Below, one piece after another: positions 15,992-24,432 of a stretch of 64,000 nt of DNA; the first letter of the stretch is position 1, and the number at the start of each line of letters is the position of its first letter. Position numbers and translations under genes: made by a program. The notes under the pieces are model-generated. The model was given only the letters and a program-made list of their open reading frames with translations. It made no database searches and was not told the origin of the DNA. The stretch is taken from positions 5,890,001 through 5,954,000 of the forward strand of contig NZ_CP021080.1 of NCBI RefSeq assembly GCF_000802245.2, given 5' to 3'. This DNA comes from Streptomyces pluripotens. Lineage in GTDB: Bacteria; Actinomycetota; Actinomycetes; Streptomycetales; Streptomycetaceae.

Positions 15992-16789
15992 ATGAACCAG
16001 CGTTTCCACGCGTTACGCGTGGCCGATGTGATCGTCGAGACCGAGGACGCCCGCTCATTGGTGTTCGACGTCCCCGACGACCTCGCCGAGGAATTCCGCT
16101 ACCGGCCCGGGCAGTTCCTCACCGTACACATCCCCGGTGCCGAGCACGGGTCCGTCACCCGCTGCTATTCGCTGTCGAGTTCACCGCACACCGCGGACCG
16201 CTTGATGGTGACGGTGAAGAGGACGCCGGCCGGCCGGGGCTCTGGCTGGCTGCTGGCCGGCGTGCGGGTCGGCAGCGTGGTGCACGTCCAGCCTCCGGAG
16301 GGTCGGTTCACCCCCGCCTCGCTCGACGGCGACTTCGTTTTCCTGGCCGCCGGAAGCGGTATCACCCCGGTGATGTCGATCATCAAATCGGCACTGGCCG
16401 CCGGTTCGGGCCGGCTCGCCCTGATCTACGCCAACCGCGACGAGCGTTCGGTGATCTTCGGGGAGCAGCTGGCCGGACTGGCCGCCGCACACCCGGACCG
16501 GTTCACCGTCCGGCACTGGCTGGAGTCCCGACAGGGGCTGCCGGACGCCGCCGGGCTGCGGGCGCTGGCCGCACCGTTTTGCGACCACGAGGCGTATGTG
16601 TGCGGCCCGGGACCGTTCGTGGCCGGTGCGGTAGAGGCACTGCGCGCGCTGGGGGTTCCGCGCGAGCGCATGCACCTGGAACAATTCCGGCCGCCGAACC
16701 GCACCGCGCTCCCGGAGCCGCCGCCCGCTGGAGGTTCGGCAGCGCGGATGCTGCGGGGCGTCAACAGCCTTCAGTTGGTGCTGCCTTGA
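15992..16789 (+). CDS. Ferredoxin-NAD(P)H reductase-type flavoprotein
   Basis: 265 residues. The FAD-binding barrel carries RYRPGQFLTVHIPG and TRCYSLSSSP (RxYS motif, residues about 57-62). The NAD(P) domain has FLAAGSGITPVMSIIKSAL near residue 115 and the C-terminal EAYVCGPGPFVAGAVEAL. Related class IA reductases (PaaE, HmpX, phthalate-reductase types) end in a plant-type 2Fe-2S domain, but here the protein stops before one, so it needs a separate ferredoxin. The cluster ferredoxin at 48504 is the obvious partner. ATG 15992 follows GAGGA. First gene of an operon under StrR-type box 2. Likely electron donor for the Rieske dioxygenase and/or the P450. Confidence 0.88.
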   Translation: MNQRFHALRVADVIVETEDARSLVFDVPDDLAEEFRYRPGQFLTVHIPGAEHGSVTRCYSLSSSPHTADRLMVTVKRTPAGRGSGWLLAGVRVGSVVHVQPPEGRFTPASLDGDFVFLAAGSGITPVMSIIKSALAAGSGRLALIYANRDERSVIFGEQLAGLAAAHPDRFTVRHWLESRQGLPDAAGLRALAAPFCDHEAYVCGPGPFVAGAVEALRALGVPRERMHLEQFRPPNRTALPEPPPAGGSAARMLRGVNSLQLVLP

Positions 16790-16934
16790 CGCTGACCGCC
16801 GACAGCCGACGCGGTGCGGGTTCCTGCGGACCTCGCGTGGAGACGCCGAGCCGCCGGCACGGCGGGCCGCGACGTCCCGCACCGTCGCTGAACGGCATTT
16901 CTCCCTGTGAGCGGACCCGGATCGGAGATCGGTG

Positions 16935-17702
16935 ATGGCGAAACGGCTGCGCATGCTGATGCGGATGGGGAACCTGACCCGGACCGGTCAGGTCGGTGAC
17001 GGCCGGGAGGAGGCACTGGCCGATTACGTGCTCTCGCACGCGGCCCCAGGGGACGTCGATGACGTGATCCGGGTGATCGACACGTATGCCTACCAGCAGG
17101 CCACGCTGATCAACGTCGGGGACGAGAAGGGGCTGCTGTTGGACGCCGCGGTGCGGCGTGCCAAGCCCCGGCTGCTGCTGGAACTCGGCACGTACTGCGG
17201 GTACAGCGCGCTGCGGATGGCCCGGGTGATGCCGCCGGAGGCCCGGCTCTGCTCGGTCGAACTCAACGCCGCCAACGCCTCAGTAGCCCAACGCATCTGG
17301 GACCACGCCGGGTTGGGGGACCAAGTCAGAGTGCTGCACGGCACGCTCGGAGACGACGGCCGCACCATCGAGCGCCTCGTCACCGAGCACGGCTTCGGCG
17401 CGGGCCGGCTGGACTTCGTATTCGTCGACCACATCGCCCAGGCCTACCTGCCGGACCTGCAACGCATCCTCGACCAGCGGTGGTTGCACCCGGGCTCGAT
17501 CGTGTTGGCCGACAACATGAAGGTACCGGGTGCGCCGCGCTACCGCGCGTATCTGCGCGAGCGCGAGGGCACCGAGTGGCGCACCCGTGAGCACCGCACC
17601 CACGTCGAATACCAGTCGTGGGTCAAGGACCTGGTGCTGGAGTCGGAGTACCTGCCCTCCGGTGCCGCCGCGTCCGGCGGCACCGGCCCCGCGCCCGCGT
17701 GA
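16935..17702 (+). CDS. Catechol-O-methyltransferase-type enzyme
   Basis: 255 residues. It resembles animal COMT unusually closely: LLLELGTYCGYSALRMARVMPPEARLCSVELN forms the SAM pocket (about residues 76-107), and FVFVDHIAQAYLPDL and SIVLADNMKVPGAP match the metal- and catechol-binding segments of COMT, including the Asp-His metal region and the Asp-Asn pair. It should use SAM and a divalent metal to methylate one oxygen of a catechol. That suits a vicinal dihydroxyphenyl intermediate made by the HpaB-type or other hydroxylases. ATG 16935 follows GGAG at normal spacing; GTG 16932 is the alternative. Co-directional with the reductase before it and the LCM gene after it. Confidence 0.88.
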   Translation: MAKRLRMLMRMGNLTRTGQVGDGREEALADYVLSHAAPGDVDDVIRVIDTYAYQQATLINVGDEKGLLLDAAVRRAKPRLLLELGTYCGYSALRMARVMPPEARLCSVELNAANASVAQRIWDHAGLGDQVRVLHGTLGDDGRTIERLVTEHGFGAGRLDFVFVDHIAQAYLPDLQRILDQRWLHPGSIVLADNMKVPGAPRYRAYLREREGTEWRTREHRTHVEYQSWVKDLVLESEYLPSGAAASGGTGPAPA

Positions 17703-17779
17703 GGACGGACCGTTCCCGGCCGGGAACGGGAAGCTCACGACCGTGAGGCCCATCGGGCCCCAACCGAAAGGAACCACCA

Positions 17780-18625
17780 GTGACGGCGACGGCGGACAAG
17801 ACCGCGATCCGGACCGCGTTGTGGCGGGCTCTCCACGTCCAGGCCGATCCCGCGCCGCACGTGTTCGAGGACGAACTCGGGGCACGGCTGGTGGCGCCGG
17901 ACGACGACTGGCGTTCCCGGCCGGACATGGATCCGGTGCGCAGCGCCCGGGCGCGGGCGTCGATCGTTGCCCGTGCCCGGTTCACCGAGGACCTGGTCGT
18001 CGAGCAGGCTGTCCGAGGCGTCGACCAGTACGTCATCCTCGGCGCCGGCCTCGACACCTTCGCGCAGCGGCGGGCGGATGACGCCGGGGGAGTGCAGGTC
18101 TTCGAGGTGGACCAGCCCGAGACACAGGCGTGGAAGCGGATGCGCCTGAACGAGTTGGGCTACGGGATTCCCGACAGGTTGCGGCTGGTCCCCGTCGACT
18201 TCGAGGCGGACGACGACTGGTGGCAGCGCCTGATGGAGGAGGGCTTCGACCCCGGCCGGCCGGCGGTGCTGGCCTGCTCGGGCGTCACCATGTACCTCAC
18301 CAGGGACGCCGTCGCTGCCACGCTCCGCAAGGCCGCGGCCCTCGCCGAGGGTTCCACCCTGGCCATGACGTTCATGCAGCCGGTCGACCTGGTCGACGCT
18401 GAGGAGCGAGCCGCCCGGGAAGGGGTGGAGCACGCCGCGCGCGCCGACGGGACGCCGTTCCGGAGCTTCTTCGGCCCGGACGACATCCTGGCGCTGGCCA
18501 AGGAAGCCGGATTCGAGCACACCGCACACGTCTCCGCACGTGATCTCGCCGAGCGCTACTTCGCCGGGCGGGTCGACGGACTCCGGCCGTCGACCATCGA
18601 GGAACTGCTGCTCGCCACCACCTGA
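17780..18625 (+). CDS. LCM-family SAM methyltransferase, copy 3
   Basis: 281 residues from GTG 17780, with GAAAGGAACC as a ribosome site. Paralogue of the copies at 7743, 8633 and 42437: IRTALWRALHVQADPAPHVFEDE, RFTEDLVVEQ, QYVILGAGLDTFAQRR, CSGVTMYLTRDA. Last gene of the operon under StrR-type box 2. Because this operon pairs it with the reductase that may serve the Rieske enzyme, it is one candidate for the carboxyl methyltransferase that prepares the methyl ester substrate; this is inference only. Confidence 0.87.
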   Translation: MTATADKTAIRTALWRALHVQADPAPHVFEDELGARLVAPDDDWRSRPDMDPVRSARARASIVARARFTEDLVVEQAVRGVDQYVILGAGLDTFAQRRADDAGGVQVFEVDQPETQAWKRMRLNELGYGIPDRLRLVPVDFEADDDWWQRLMEEGFDPGRPAVLACSGVTMYLTRDAVAATLRKAAALAEGSTLAMTFMQPVDLVDAEERAAREGVEHAARADGTPFRSFFGPDDILALAKEAGFEHTAHVSARDLAERYFAGRVDGLRPSTIEELLLATT

Positions 18626-18773
18626 ACCGCACGTCCACCGGGCGCCGTACAGCGGGGCGGAAGCGGCTTCGGGCGCGAAGAGAGGCCTCACGCGAACCGG
18701 TCTGCGCGCCCTGCCGGCCGGTCAGGTCGCACCTACTGCGTCGTGCCGGCGCCCGACCAGGTGGGGTCCATGG

Positions 18774-18809
18774 CTTCGGGCCTGCCGCAGGTGCGTGGCA
18801 GGCCCGAAG
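18774..18809. terminator. Bidirectional hairpin between convergent genes
   Basis: A perfect 13-base repeat (18774-18786 with 18797-18809, 10-base loop) in the 200-base gap between LCM copy 3 and the PhnB-like gene. Confidence 0.8.
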
Positions 18810-18826
18810 TTCCGAGGGGCGCGGTA

Positions 18827-19291
18827 TCAGCTCTCGCCCTGGACGTACGCGTTCGCGCGGCGCTCGAACTCCTCCGAGCTCACGTTCTCGATGCGGGAGG
18901 CGAGCGTCCAGCGGTGCCCGAACGGGTCGATGACCTGCCCGGTTCGCTCGCCGAAGAACTGGTTGCGGACCGGGCGCTTCTCTTGCGCTCCTGCCCGCAC
19001 GGCCTGGGCGAAGGCGGCGTCCACGTCCGCCACGAACAGGTACAGGGTGACCGGCGTGCCGCCGAGGACCTCGGGGCCGGGTAGACCGGCCGCGGGGGCC
19101 TCATCGGACAGCATCACGATGGTGTCGCCGATCCGGATCTGAGCGTGGGGCACCGTGCCGTCGGGCGCGGTGTACCGCTGCAGCTCCTTCGCCCCGAATG
19201 CCTGGGCGTAGAAGGCGATCGCCTCGTCCGCGCCGGCCACGGAAAGGTACACCGTCAGTTCGGCGTAACCGTCCGGAATCGGCTTGACCAC
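18827..19291 (-). CDS. PhnB-like VOC-superfamily protein
   Basis: 154 residues. It begins IPDGYAELTVYLSVAGADEAIAFYAQAFGAKELQRY, the signature opening of PhnB/YdcE-like VOC proteins, continues with IRIGDTIVMLSDE, and ends with FGERTGQVIDPFGHRWTLASRIE. GTG 19291 is preceded by GGAGG at six bases. It is the last gene of the beta-methyltryptophan operon, 35 bases after the aminotransferase stop. VOC proteins may isomerise or oxidise small molecules or bind drugs. Here a role on the indolepyruvate branch or self-protection are both possible, with no sequence feature to decide. Confidence 0.8.
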   Translation of the reverse strand: MVKPIPDGYAELTVYLSVAGADEAIAFYAQAFGAKELQRYTAPDGTVPHAQIRIGDTIVMLSDEAPAAGLPGPEVLGGTPVTLYLFVADVDAAFAQAVRAGAQEKRPVRNQFFGERTGQVIDPFGHRWTLASRIENVSSEEFERRANAYVQGES

Positions 19292-19326
19292 GGTTGACCT
19301 CCAAAGGTGTGGTGGATGCGGCGCGG

Positions 19327-20394
19327 CTACCGCACGCCCGCGGTGATCTGGTCGAGCGCGTAGAGGAACGTCCGCAGCTCCTCCTCGGTGCCGAGGGAGA
19401 CCCGCAGATGCCCGGGGAAGCCGAACACACCGGTGTCGCGCACGAGGACGCCGTGTTCCCTGGCCAGGATGTCCTGTGCCTCGTCGGAGGCGTCGACCGC
19501 GACCGCCACGAAGTTGGTGACCGAGGGCAGACAGCGGTACCCGCGGCGATCGAGCTCGGCGCGGAACCAGCGGCGCCGCTCCCCGCTCTCCTGCCGGACG
19601 CGGCCTAGGAATTCCTGGTCCGCGAGGGCCGCCGCCGCCGCGGCCTGAGCGGCACGGTTCACGCTGAAGGGCAGCACGGCCAGCGTTCGGCGCACCTCCG
19701 CGATCAGTTCGGCGGGACCCAGCGCATAACCGATCCGTAGGGCCGCCAGCCCGTAGGCCTTGGAGAAGGTGCGCAGCGCGAGCACCGGGGTACCGTCCCG
19801 CAGCCGGCTCCTGGCCTGCGGTTGGTCCGGGGGGCCGAACTCGTGGTATGCCTCGTCGAAGACGAGCGGGGTGCCGCTGCTGCGCGCCGCGGCGACCAGT
19901 GCGTCGAGCGCCGGCCCCGGCAGCGCGGTGCCACACGGGTTGTGCGGGTTGCACACAAAGCCGATGCCGCACTCGGGGAGCCGCTCCGCGAACGCCGCCG
20001 GGTCGACCCGGGGGCCGTCGAGCGGTACCTGGACCGCGCCCCGGCCGATGCGCTCCAGTGCCGCCAGGTAGCCGGGGAAAGTGCCGGCGGTGACGAGGCC
20101 GGGGCGGTCCAGGTCGCCGAGGGTGAGCGCGGTCGCCAGCACCAGCTCGTCGCTGCCGTTGGCCACCGCGATCTGCTCTTCGGGTAGCTCCCAGTGCTGG
20201 CTGAGGAGCCGGATGAGTCCCTCGCGCTCGGGCGCCGGGTAGCGGTTGATCCGGTCCAGTTCCCCGGTCACCGCCGAGACCGCTGCGGGACTCGCACCGA
20301 ACGGACTCTCACTGAGGTGCAATCGCACCAGCGCATCCGCAGACGGCACACTGGTGTTGTAGGTCTGAGGCGCTTGCCGGACCGGAGCGTTCAC
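19327..20394 (-). CDS. stnR: PLP aminotransferase for beta-methyltryptophan (StnR/MarG type)
   Basis: 355 residues, fold type I, histidinol-phosphate-aminotransferase-like. Seen: LHLSESPFG and RYPAPE at the N-terminus, ANGSDELV for cofactor binding, CNPHNPCGT, VFDEAYHEF with the PLP-contacting Asp, and RTFSKAYGLAALRIGY with the Schiff-base lysine. In streptonigrin and maremycin pathways, such an enzyme exchanges the amino group between tryptophan and beta-methyl-indolepyruvate. The direct neighbours here, a cupin and a C-methyltransferase, are exactly its two known partners, which makes the assignment firm at the module level. The GTG start at 20394 matches the normal N-terminus. Confidence 0.85.
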   Translation of the reverse strand: MNAPVRQAPQTYNTSVPSADALVRLHLSESPFGASPAAVSAVTGELDRINRYPAPEREGLIRLLSQHWELPEEQIAVANGSDELVLATALTLGDLDRPGLVTAGTFPGYLAALERIGRGAVQVPLDGPRVDPAAFAERLPECGIGFVCNPHNPCGTALPGPALDALVAAARSSGTPLVFDEAYHEFGPPDQPQARSRLRDGTPVLALRTFSKAYGLAALRIGYALGPAELIAEVRRTLAVLPFSVNRAAQAAAAAALADQEFLGRVRQESGERRRWFRAELDRRGYRCLPSVTNFVAVAVDASDEAQDILAREHGVLVRDTGVFGFPGHLRVSLGTEEELRTFLYALDQITAGVR

Positions 20395-20440
20395 GGGCAG
20401 ACCCCCGCGTCCCGGTGACGGGGCGGTTGGCTCGGGGAAC

Positions 20441-20836
20441 TCACAGATGATCTCCCAACAGGATCCCGAAGCAATAACTCCCCACCGCTGCCTCCAGAGT
20501 GAGGAAGCAGTGCTCGCTGCCAGCCGGGATCCGCATCACCGACGGGGACACCAGTTCATGGCGGACACCGTCGAGTTGGACCTCGATGCGGGCCTGGCCC
20601 GGTTCGGGTGACACCAGGAAGTAGAGCTCGTCGACGTCATGGGTGTGCGGAGCGGCGACGGGCTTGCCCACGAGCTTGCTGAGCTCGCCGCCGGCCAGCT
20701 GCACCGGCAGCCCGCCGAACATCTCCGCGGTGAGGTAGAAGGGCGCGGGCTGGTGGTGCCCGGCGACCGCGAGTGGGATGGGCAGCGAAGTGATGATCTC
20801 CGCGTCCGCTTCTGCCACCGCGTCCTGCGCCGTCAC
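20441..20836 (-). CDS. stnK3: Cupin, beta-methyl-indolepyruvate epimerase-like (StnK3/MarH type)
   Basis: 131 residues forming a single cupin barrel. APHTHDVDELYFLV supplies His64, His66 and Glu70 as metal ligands, and IPAGSEHCF supplies the last histidine about residue 110. StnK3 and MarH convert (R)- to (S)-beta-methyl-indolepyruvate so that the aminotransferase makes the (2S,3S) amino acid. GTG 20836 overlaps the methyltransferase stop (GTGA), so the two are translationally coupled. The 46-base gap to the aminotransferase keeps all three in one operon. Confidence 0.85.
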   Translation of the reverse strand: MTAQDAVAEADAEIITSLPIPLAVAGHHQPAPFYLTAEMFGGLPVQLAGGELSKLVGKPVAAPHTHDVDELYFLVSPEPGQARIEVQLDGVRHELVSPSVMRIPAGSEHCFLTLEAAVGSYCFGILLGDHL

Positions 20837-21876
20837 GACGCCTCCAGGACGAACAGGTACGTGTGCGGAACACCGAAGGGCACCGTACGGCGCAGTTGCA
20901 TCCCACCCCGCTGGAAGAGTTGCTCGTACTCCTCGCGGGTGTAGATGGGCACGCCCATCAGCGCGTGGGCGAGTTCGAACCCGCTGGAGAAGACCGGCAG
21001 TCGGGAGTCCTCGCCTTCGCTGCGCGGCCGGATCGTGGTGTCGGCCAGCAGGAAGGTGTGCGCCTGCGGGAAGGCCTTGCGCAGCCGGGGGATGACCTCT
21101 TCGCGGCGCTCCGGGCCGGCCAGCAGGTCGTGCAGGAACATGAAGCTCATCACGACGTCGGCCGCGTCGCTGCCGTCGACCTCCTGCTCCTTGAAGAGGA
21201 TGTCGAGGACGTCCGCGCAGACCGGCTGCACGGTGCCGCGCAGGCCGTACCCGGCTATCGTCTCGTGTGCGAGCTCGGTGGCGGGACGGCTGATGTCGAT
21301 GCCGATCCCGCGGCTGCCCGGCCGGGCCTTGACCAGCCGGGAGACCCGCTCGCTGACACCCGAGCCGAGGTCGACCAGGGTGCGGAAGTCGATGGCGGCG
21401 ATCTCCTCGTCCAGGATGTGGCGCATCATCGCGGTGTCCGCCTGGGCGGAACCGAGCGCGACCATGGCCTCGTCGCGGTGCAGATCGACACCGAACCGGC
21501 GGTCGCCGCGGGCGAGCGGCGCCGCGTTGGCGAAGACGTCGTGGTAGCCGCCGACGCCCCAGGTGAAGAAGCCCAGGGTCCGGGCGGCCTCCTCGCCGAC
21601 GGCGGTCGCTCGGGCGCGGTCTCCCTGGACGTCGAGGTACCCGAACGACGCCGCGGCCTGGACGAGCGCCCGGAAGACGGCCGGGTCCAGTGCGTTCTTC
21701 TCGCAGAACGAGGAAATGCCGAGCGTCCGCTCCGCTGCCAGCTGCTGGAAGACGCCCAGCCGTTCCAGCGCGTGCACCACGTGTGCGCAGATGTAGCCGT
21801 TGAACGCGGTGTCCGGATTCAAAGGGGTCAGTGCTTGGCCTTGCCAATCAGCAGGGAATGCGTGTGCCGATAACAA
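20833..21876 (-). CDS. stnQ1: SAM-dependent C-methyltransferase for indolepyruvate (StnQ1/MarI type)
   Basis: 347 residues from a proposed TTG start at 21876. An N-terminal helical region (FNGYICAHVVHALERLGVFQQLA) precedes a SAM fold with LVDLGSGVSERVSRLV near residue 170, GIGIDISRPATELA, and VMSFMFLHDLL. In the related pathways this enzyme methylates C-beta of indolepyruvate. I chose TTG because GAGAGG precedes it at about six bases; no ATG or GTG lies in a suitable place, and the open frame extends upstream without homology. With this start, codon 2 is TTA, which would make synthesis of the branded amino acid bldA-dependent. The cupin gene overlaps its end. Confidence 0.8.
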   Translation of the reverse strand: MLSAHAFPADWQGQALTPLNPDTAFNGYICAHVVHALERLGVFQQLAAERTLGISSFCEKNALDPAVFRALVQAAASFGYLDVQGDRARATAVGEEAARTLGFFTWGVGGYHDVFANAAPLARGDRRFGVDLHRDEAMVALGSAQADTAMMRHILDEEIAAIDFRTLVDLGSGVSERVSRLVKARPGSRGIGIDISRPATELAHETIAGYGLRGTVQPVCADVLDILFKEQEVDGSDAADVVMSFMFLHDLLAGPERREEVIPRLRKAFPQAHTFLLADTTIRPRSEGEDSRLPVFSSGFELAHALMGVPIYTREEYEQLFQRGGMQLRRTVPFGVPHTYLFVLEAS

Positions 21877-21914
21877 TTCGAACCTCTCAGATCTCGCCGC
21901 GAGTATCAGGTGCA

Positions 21915-21955
21915 CCGGCGGGAGCGGTGGCGGGTACCGCTCCCGCTCCCGCCGG
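21915..21955 (-). terminator. Hairpin between the flavin oxidase and C-methyltransferase genes
   Basis: A 13-base inverted repeat (21915-21927 with 21943-21955, 15-base loop) lies about 64 bases past the oxidase stop and just before the methyltransferase. It may partly terminate the upstream transcript. Confidence 0.5.
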
Positions 21956-22018
21956 CGCCGGCGATGGCCGGGGGAGGGGCGGGCGGCCGTGCCGGGCCGC
22001 CCGCCGCGGGGAACGTGC

Positions 22019-23137
22019 TCAGGCCGTCTTCTGCGCCTGGTTGGTGGCGAGGGAGAAGGGCGTGAGGTCGACCTCCGGCTTGGCACCGCGGTACAGGTCG
22101 CGGACGATCCGGCCGGCGGTCGGCGCGTGGGCCAGGCCGTGGCCAGTGAAGCCGGCCGCGAAGAGGATCCGCTGGTGCTCGCCCGCACCCTGGCCGATCA
22201 GCGCCGACTTCGTCGGGGTGACGTCCAGCGTCCCGGTCCAGGCACTGTGCAGCTTGGCGCCCGCCGCCTTCGGGTACCACTTGGGCAACTCGTCGACGGC
22301 CGCCTCGAACCAGACGTCCCGCATGCCCTCCTGCTTGGAGATGCGCTCCAGGCCGACGAGGAATCCCTTGCCCCGCCCCATCGTCTTCAGGCCGGAGACC
22401 GGGTGGAAGGTGAAGGGCGTGTCGGTGTCGTGGTCGCAGATCGGGTCGGTGTACAGCAGCTCGGCGAACTGGCCCCAGACCGGCAACTCCATGCCGGCGA
22501 GCTTGGCCACGTCGCCGCCCCACGGCCCGGCCGCGATGACCAGTGCGTCCGCGGTGAACTCGCCTGCGGTGGTGGACACCTGGCCGGTTCGGGCGTCGAT
22601 ACCGGTCACTTCGGTGCCGGTCAGCAGCCGGGCACCCAGCGTCGTCGCCGCGTCCGCGTACCCCTTGACCAGCGCTTCCGGCGCGACGCGGTAACACTCC
22701 GGGGACCAGACCGCAGCCTCGATCGTCCCGGCGTCCAGCCAGGGGTTGTACTCGACAGCCTGGGCGGGGGTGAGCAGTTGGACGTCGGCGCCCACCTCGC
22801 GGTGCGCCGGCAGCAGTGCCTCGATCTCGGCCGCCTGCTCAGGGCTGGTGAGCACCGTGAGCAGCCCGAGGTGCTTCAGCCCGAGGTCGGTGTTCATCGT
22901 CGCCGCGAACGCGTTGAACTCGGGCAGGCTCCGGACCGCCAGTTCGGTGTCGTGCGGCTTCTTCGGGAAGTACGTGCGAAACGCCCGCGCGGTCTGTGCT
23001 GTGGTGGCCGTGCCGAACTGGTCCTTTTCCAGCAGGAGCACGTCGATGCCGGCCTTGGCGCAGTGGTAGGCGATGGACACGCCGATCACGCCGCCGCCTA
23101 TGATCAGCAGTTCGGTGGAGTTCTTCCGGTCAGGCAT
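22019..23137 (-). CDS. FAD-dependent amine oxidase (DAO/sarcosine-oxidase fold), copy A
   Basis: 372 residues. ELLIIGGGVIGVSIAYHCAKAGIDVLLLEK is the FAD Rossmann motif, and FAAGFTGHGLAHAPTAGRIVRDL the C-terminal FAD-contact motif of the D-amino-acid-oxidase/sarcosine-oxidase fold. It is a paralogue of the gene at 24433. ATG 23137 has GAGGAG at five bases and overlaps the preceding gene by eight bases. The pair flanks a Pictet-Spengler-type gene, so the natural proposal is stepwise oxidation of a tetrahydro-beta-carboline carboxylate to the aromatic beta-carboline. The sequence supports an amine oxidase; the substrate is inferred from position. Confidence 0.85.
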   Translation of the reverse strand: MPDRKNSTELLIIGGGVIGVSIAYHCAKAGIDVLLLEKDQFGTATTAQTARAFRTYFPKKPHDTELAVRSLPEFNAFAATMNTDLGLKHLGLLTVLTSPEQAAEIEALLPAHREVGADVQLLTPAQAVEYNPWLDAGTIEAAVWSPECYRVAPEALVKGYADAATTLGARLLTGTEVTGIDARTGQVSTTAGEFTADALVIAAGPWGGDVAKLAGMELPVWGQFAELLYTDPICDHDTDTPFTFHPVSGLKTMGRGKGFLVGLERISKQEGMRDVWFEAAVDELPKWYPKAAGAKLHSAWTGTLDVTPTKSALIGQGAGEHQRILFAAGFTGHGLAHAPTAGRIVRDLYRGAKPEVDLTPFSLATNQAQKTA

Positions 23138-24089
23138 GCGCACTCCTCGTGATGGTCGGACGGAACGTCCAGGTGTCGCCCTCCAGTTCCCACGGGAACA
23201 GCTGCAGGTTCCAGGCGCCGAGGGCGTTGGTGTAGGTGGCCATGTGGGAGAGCAGTGCGATGAAGTCCTCCTTGGAGGTGGTCTCCTCGATGACGGCGAC
23301 CACCTCCTGGGTGAGGTTCCACAGCGTGTTCAGCCCGCAGTAGCCAAGGAATTCGGTGGGTTTGACGAGCAGGATCCTGGCCATCTCGACCAGTGCGGAG
23401 AGTGGCACGTCGGTCAGCCGGGCGGCCCGCACCAGTCCGGTGTGGGACACATAGCCCAGCGGCCGGGTCTCGCCGTTGATGCAGACGAGCGTGGTCAACA
23501 CCGAGTTCTTGGTCCCGGCCCCGGTGTCGAAGCGGCCCTCGTGCGCGGCGATCAGCTCGTCGGTTGGTTCGATCAGCACCCGCTCGGTCTCCGCGGAGAT
23601 CCGTTCGACCAGGTCGCGCGCCCGGGCGGACTCCGTCGGCATGCGCCGCACCCCGTGGCCGGACTCGCCGTTCACCCGCCGCACCTGCGCGAGGATCGGG
23701 GCGCCGTTGCCGTGCACAGCGTCCCAGACCATCTGGCCGATCTTCGGCAGCGCGTCGAGGTCCTCCGGGACGACGGAACCGATCGGCGCGGTGGGCATCG
23801 GTTCGGTCAGGTCGCCGTACTTGATGGTGAGGTGCTGCACCGCGGAACAGAACACGGTGCCGTCGGGCTGGATTTTGCGGTCGACCTTGTAGTCCGGCAC
23901 GGCGTGGAGGAGGTCGTGCGCCGGCGGAACGTGATAAATGCAGTCACCGGCCACGAGCGCATGCCCCTGCAAGGTCTGATACGGCAATGACGCCCACAGC
24001 GGCTCGACGAGTTGGGCGTTGCGGCCTTCGTCGAGAGAGACGCGCACCTTGGCGCCGATCGACTGCCAGGCGATCTCAATTTGGCGCAT
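23130..24089 (-). CDS. stnK2: Putative Pictet-Spengler enzyme (StnK2-like; cyclophilin-like plus helical bundle)
   Basis: 319 residues. The first 100 resemble a small cyclophilin-like beta fold (IEIAWQSIGAKVRVSLDEG; ASLPYQTLQGHALVAGDCIYH), and the remainder is mostly helical (VEMARILLVKPTEFLGYCGLNTLW; VIEETTSKEDFIALLSHMATYTNALGAWNL). This two-part layout recalls cucumopine/mikimopine synthase, which condenses histidine with 2-oxoglutarate in a Pictet-Spengler-like reaction. Streptonigrin StnK2 is reported to join beta-methyltryptophan and erythrose-4-phosphate. Position between the two amine oxidases and beside the beta-methyltryptophan genes fits that role. ATG 24089 follows TAGGA. The family link is by eye and moderate; a domain search would settle it. 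Confidence 0.6.
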   Translation of the reverse strand: MRQIEIAWQSIGAKVRVSLDEGRNAQLVEPLWASLPYQTLQGHALVAGDCIYHVPPAHDLLHAVPDYKVDRKIQPDGTVFCSAVQHLTIKYGDLTEPMPTAPIGSVVPEDLDALPKIGQMVWDAVHGNGAPILAQVRRVNGESGHGVRRMPTESARARDLVERISAETERVLIEPTDELIAAHEGRFDTGAGTKNSVLTTLVCINGETRPLGYVSHTGLVRAARLTDVPLSALVEMARILLVKPTEFLGYCGLNTLWNLTQEVVAVIEETTSKEDFIALLSHMATYTNALGAWNLQLFPWELEGDTWTFRPTITRSAHA

Positions 24090-24432
24090 TATTCCTACCC
24101 CGTTCTACTCGGTTCCTCCAATGGCGTGCATGCATTCATCAGGTTTGGAGGGCCGGTCGGATAGTGACATGGGGGACGTTATCAGCGGCCAGAATCGCAT
24201 GGTAGGGAAAACCCTCCCGTGCCCCGACAAGCTGCTGACTTTGTCACGTCGATATCCCGACGGTAAACGCGGAGTTTGTCATTATGCCGGGCTCCGCAGC
24301 GCCTTTGTCGGTATTCGGGCCCGACCTGACATAGGCGGGATGGACCCTTCCCGCCGCCCGGACGGCCTTGGTGTTGACGCGAGGGAGCACGGCCGTCGGC
24401 GGGACGGCGAGGGGGAAACGTCCTGGCGGTGG
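24090..24432. promoter_or_regulatory. Non-coding gap, probable promoter of the StnK2-like operon
   Basis: 343 bases between copy B oxidase stop and the StnK2-like start. It is relatively AT-rich for the region near 24230-24300. No credible gene, strong hairpin or StrR-type box was seen. It suggests that the StnK2-like gene starts its own transcript. Confidence 0.4.
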
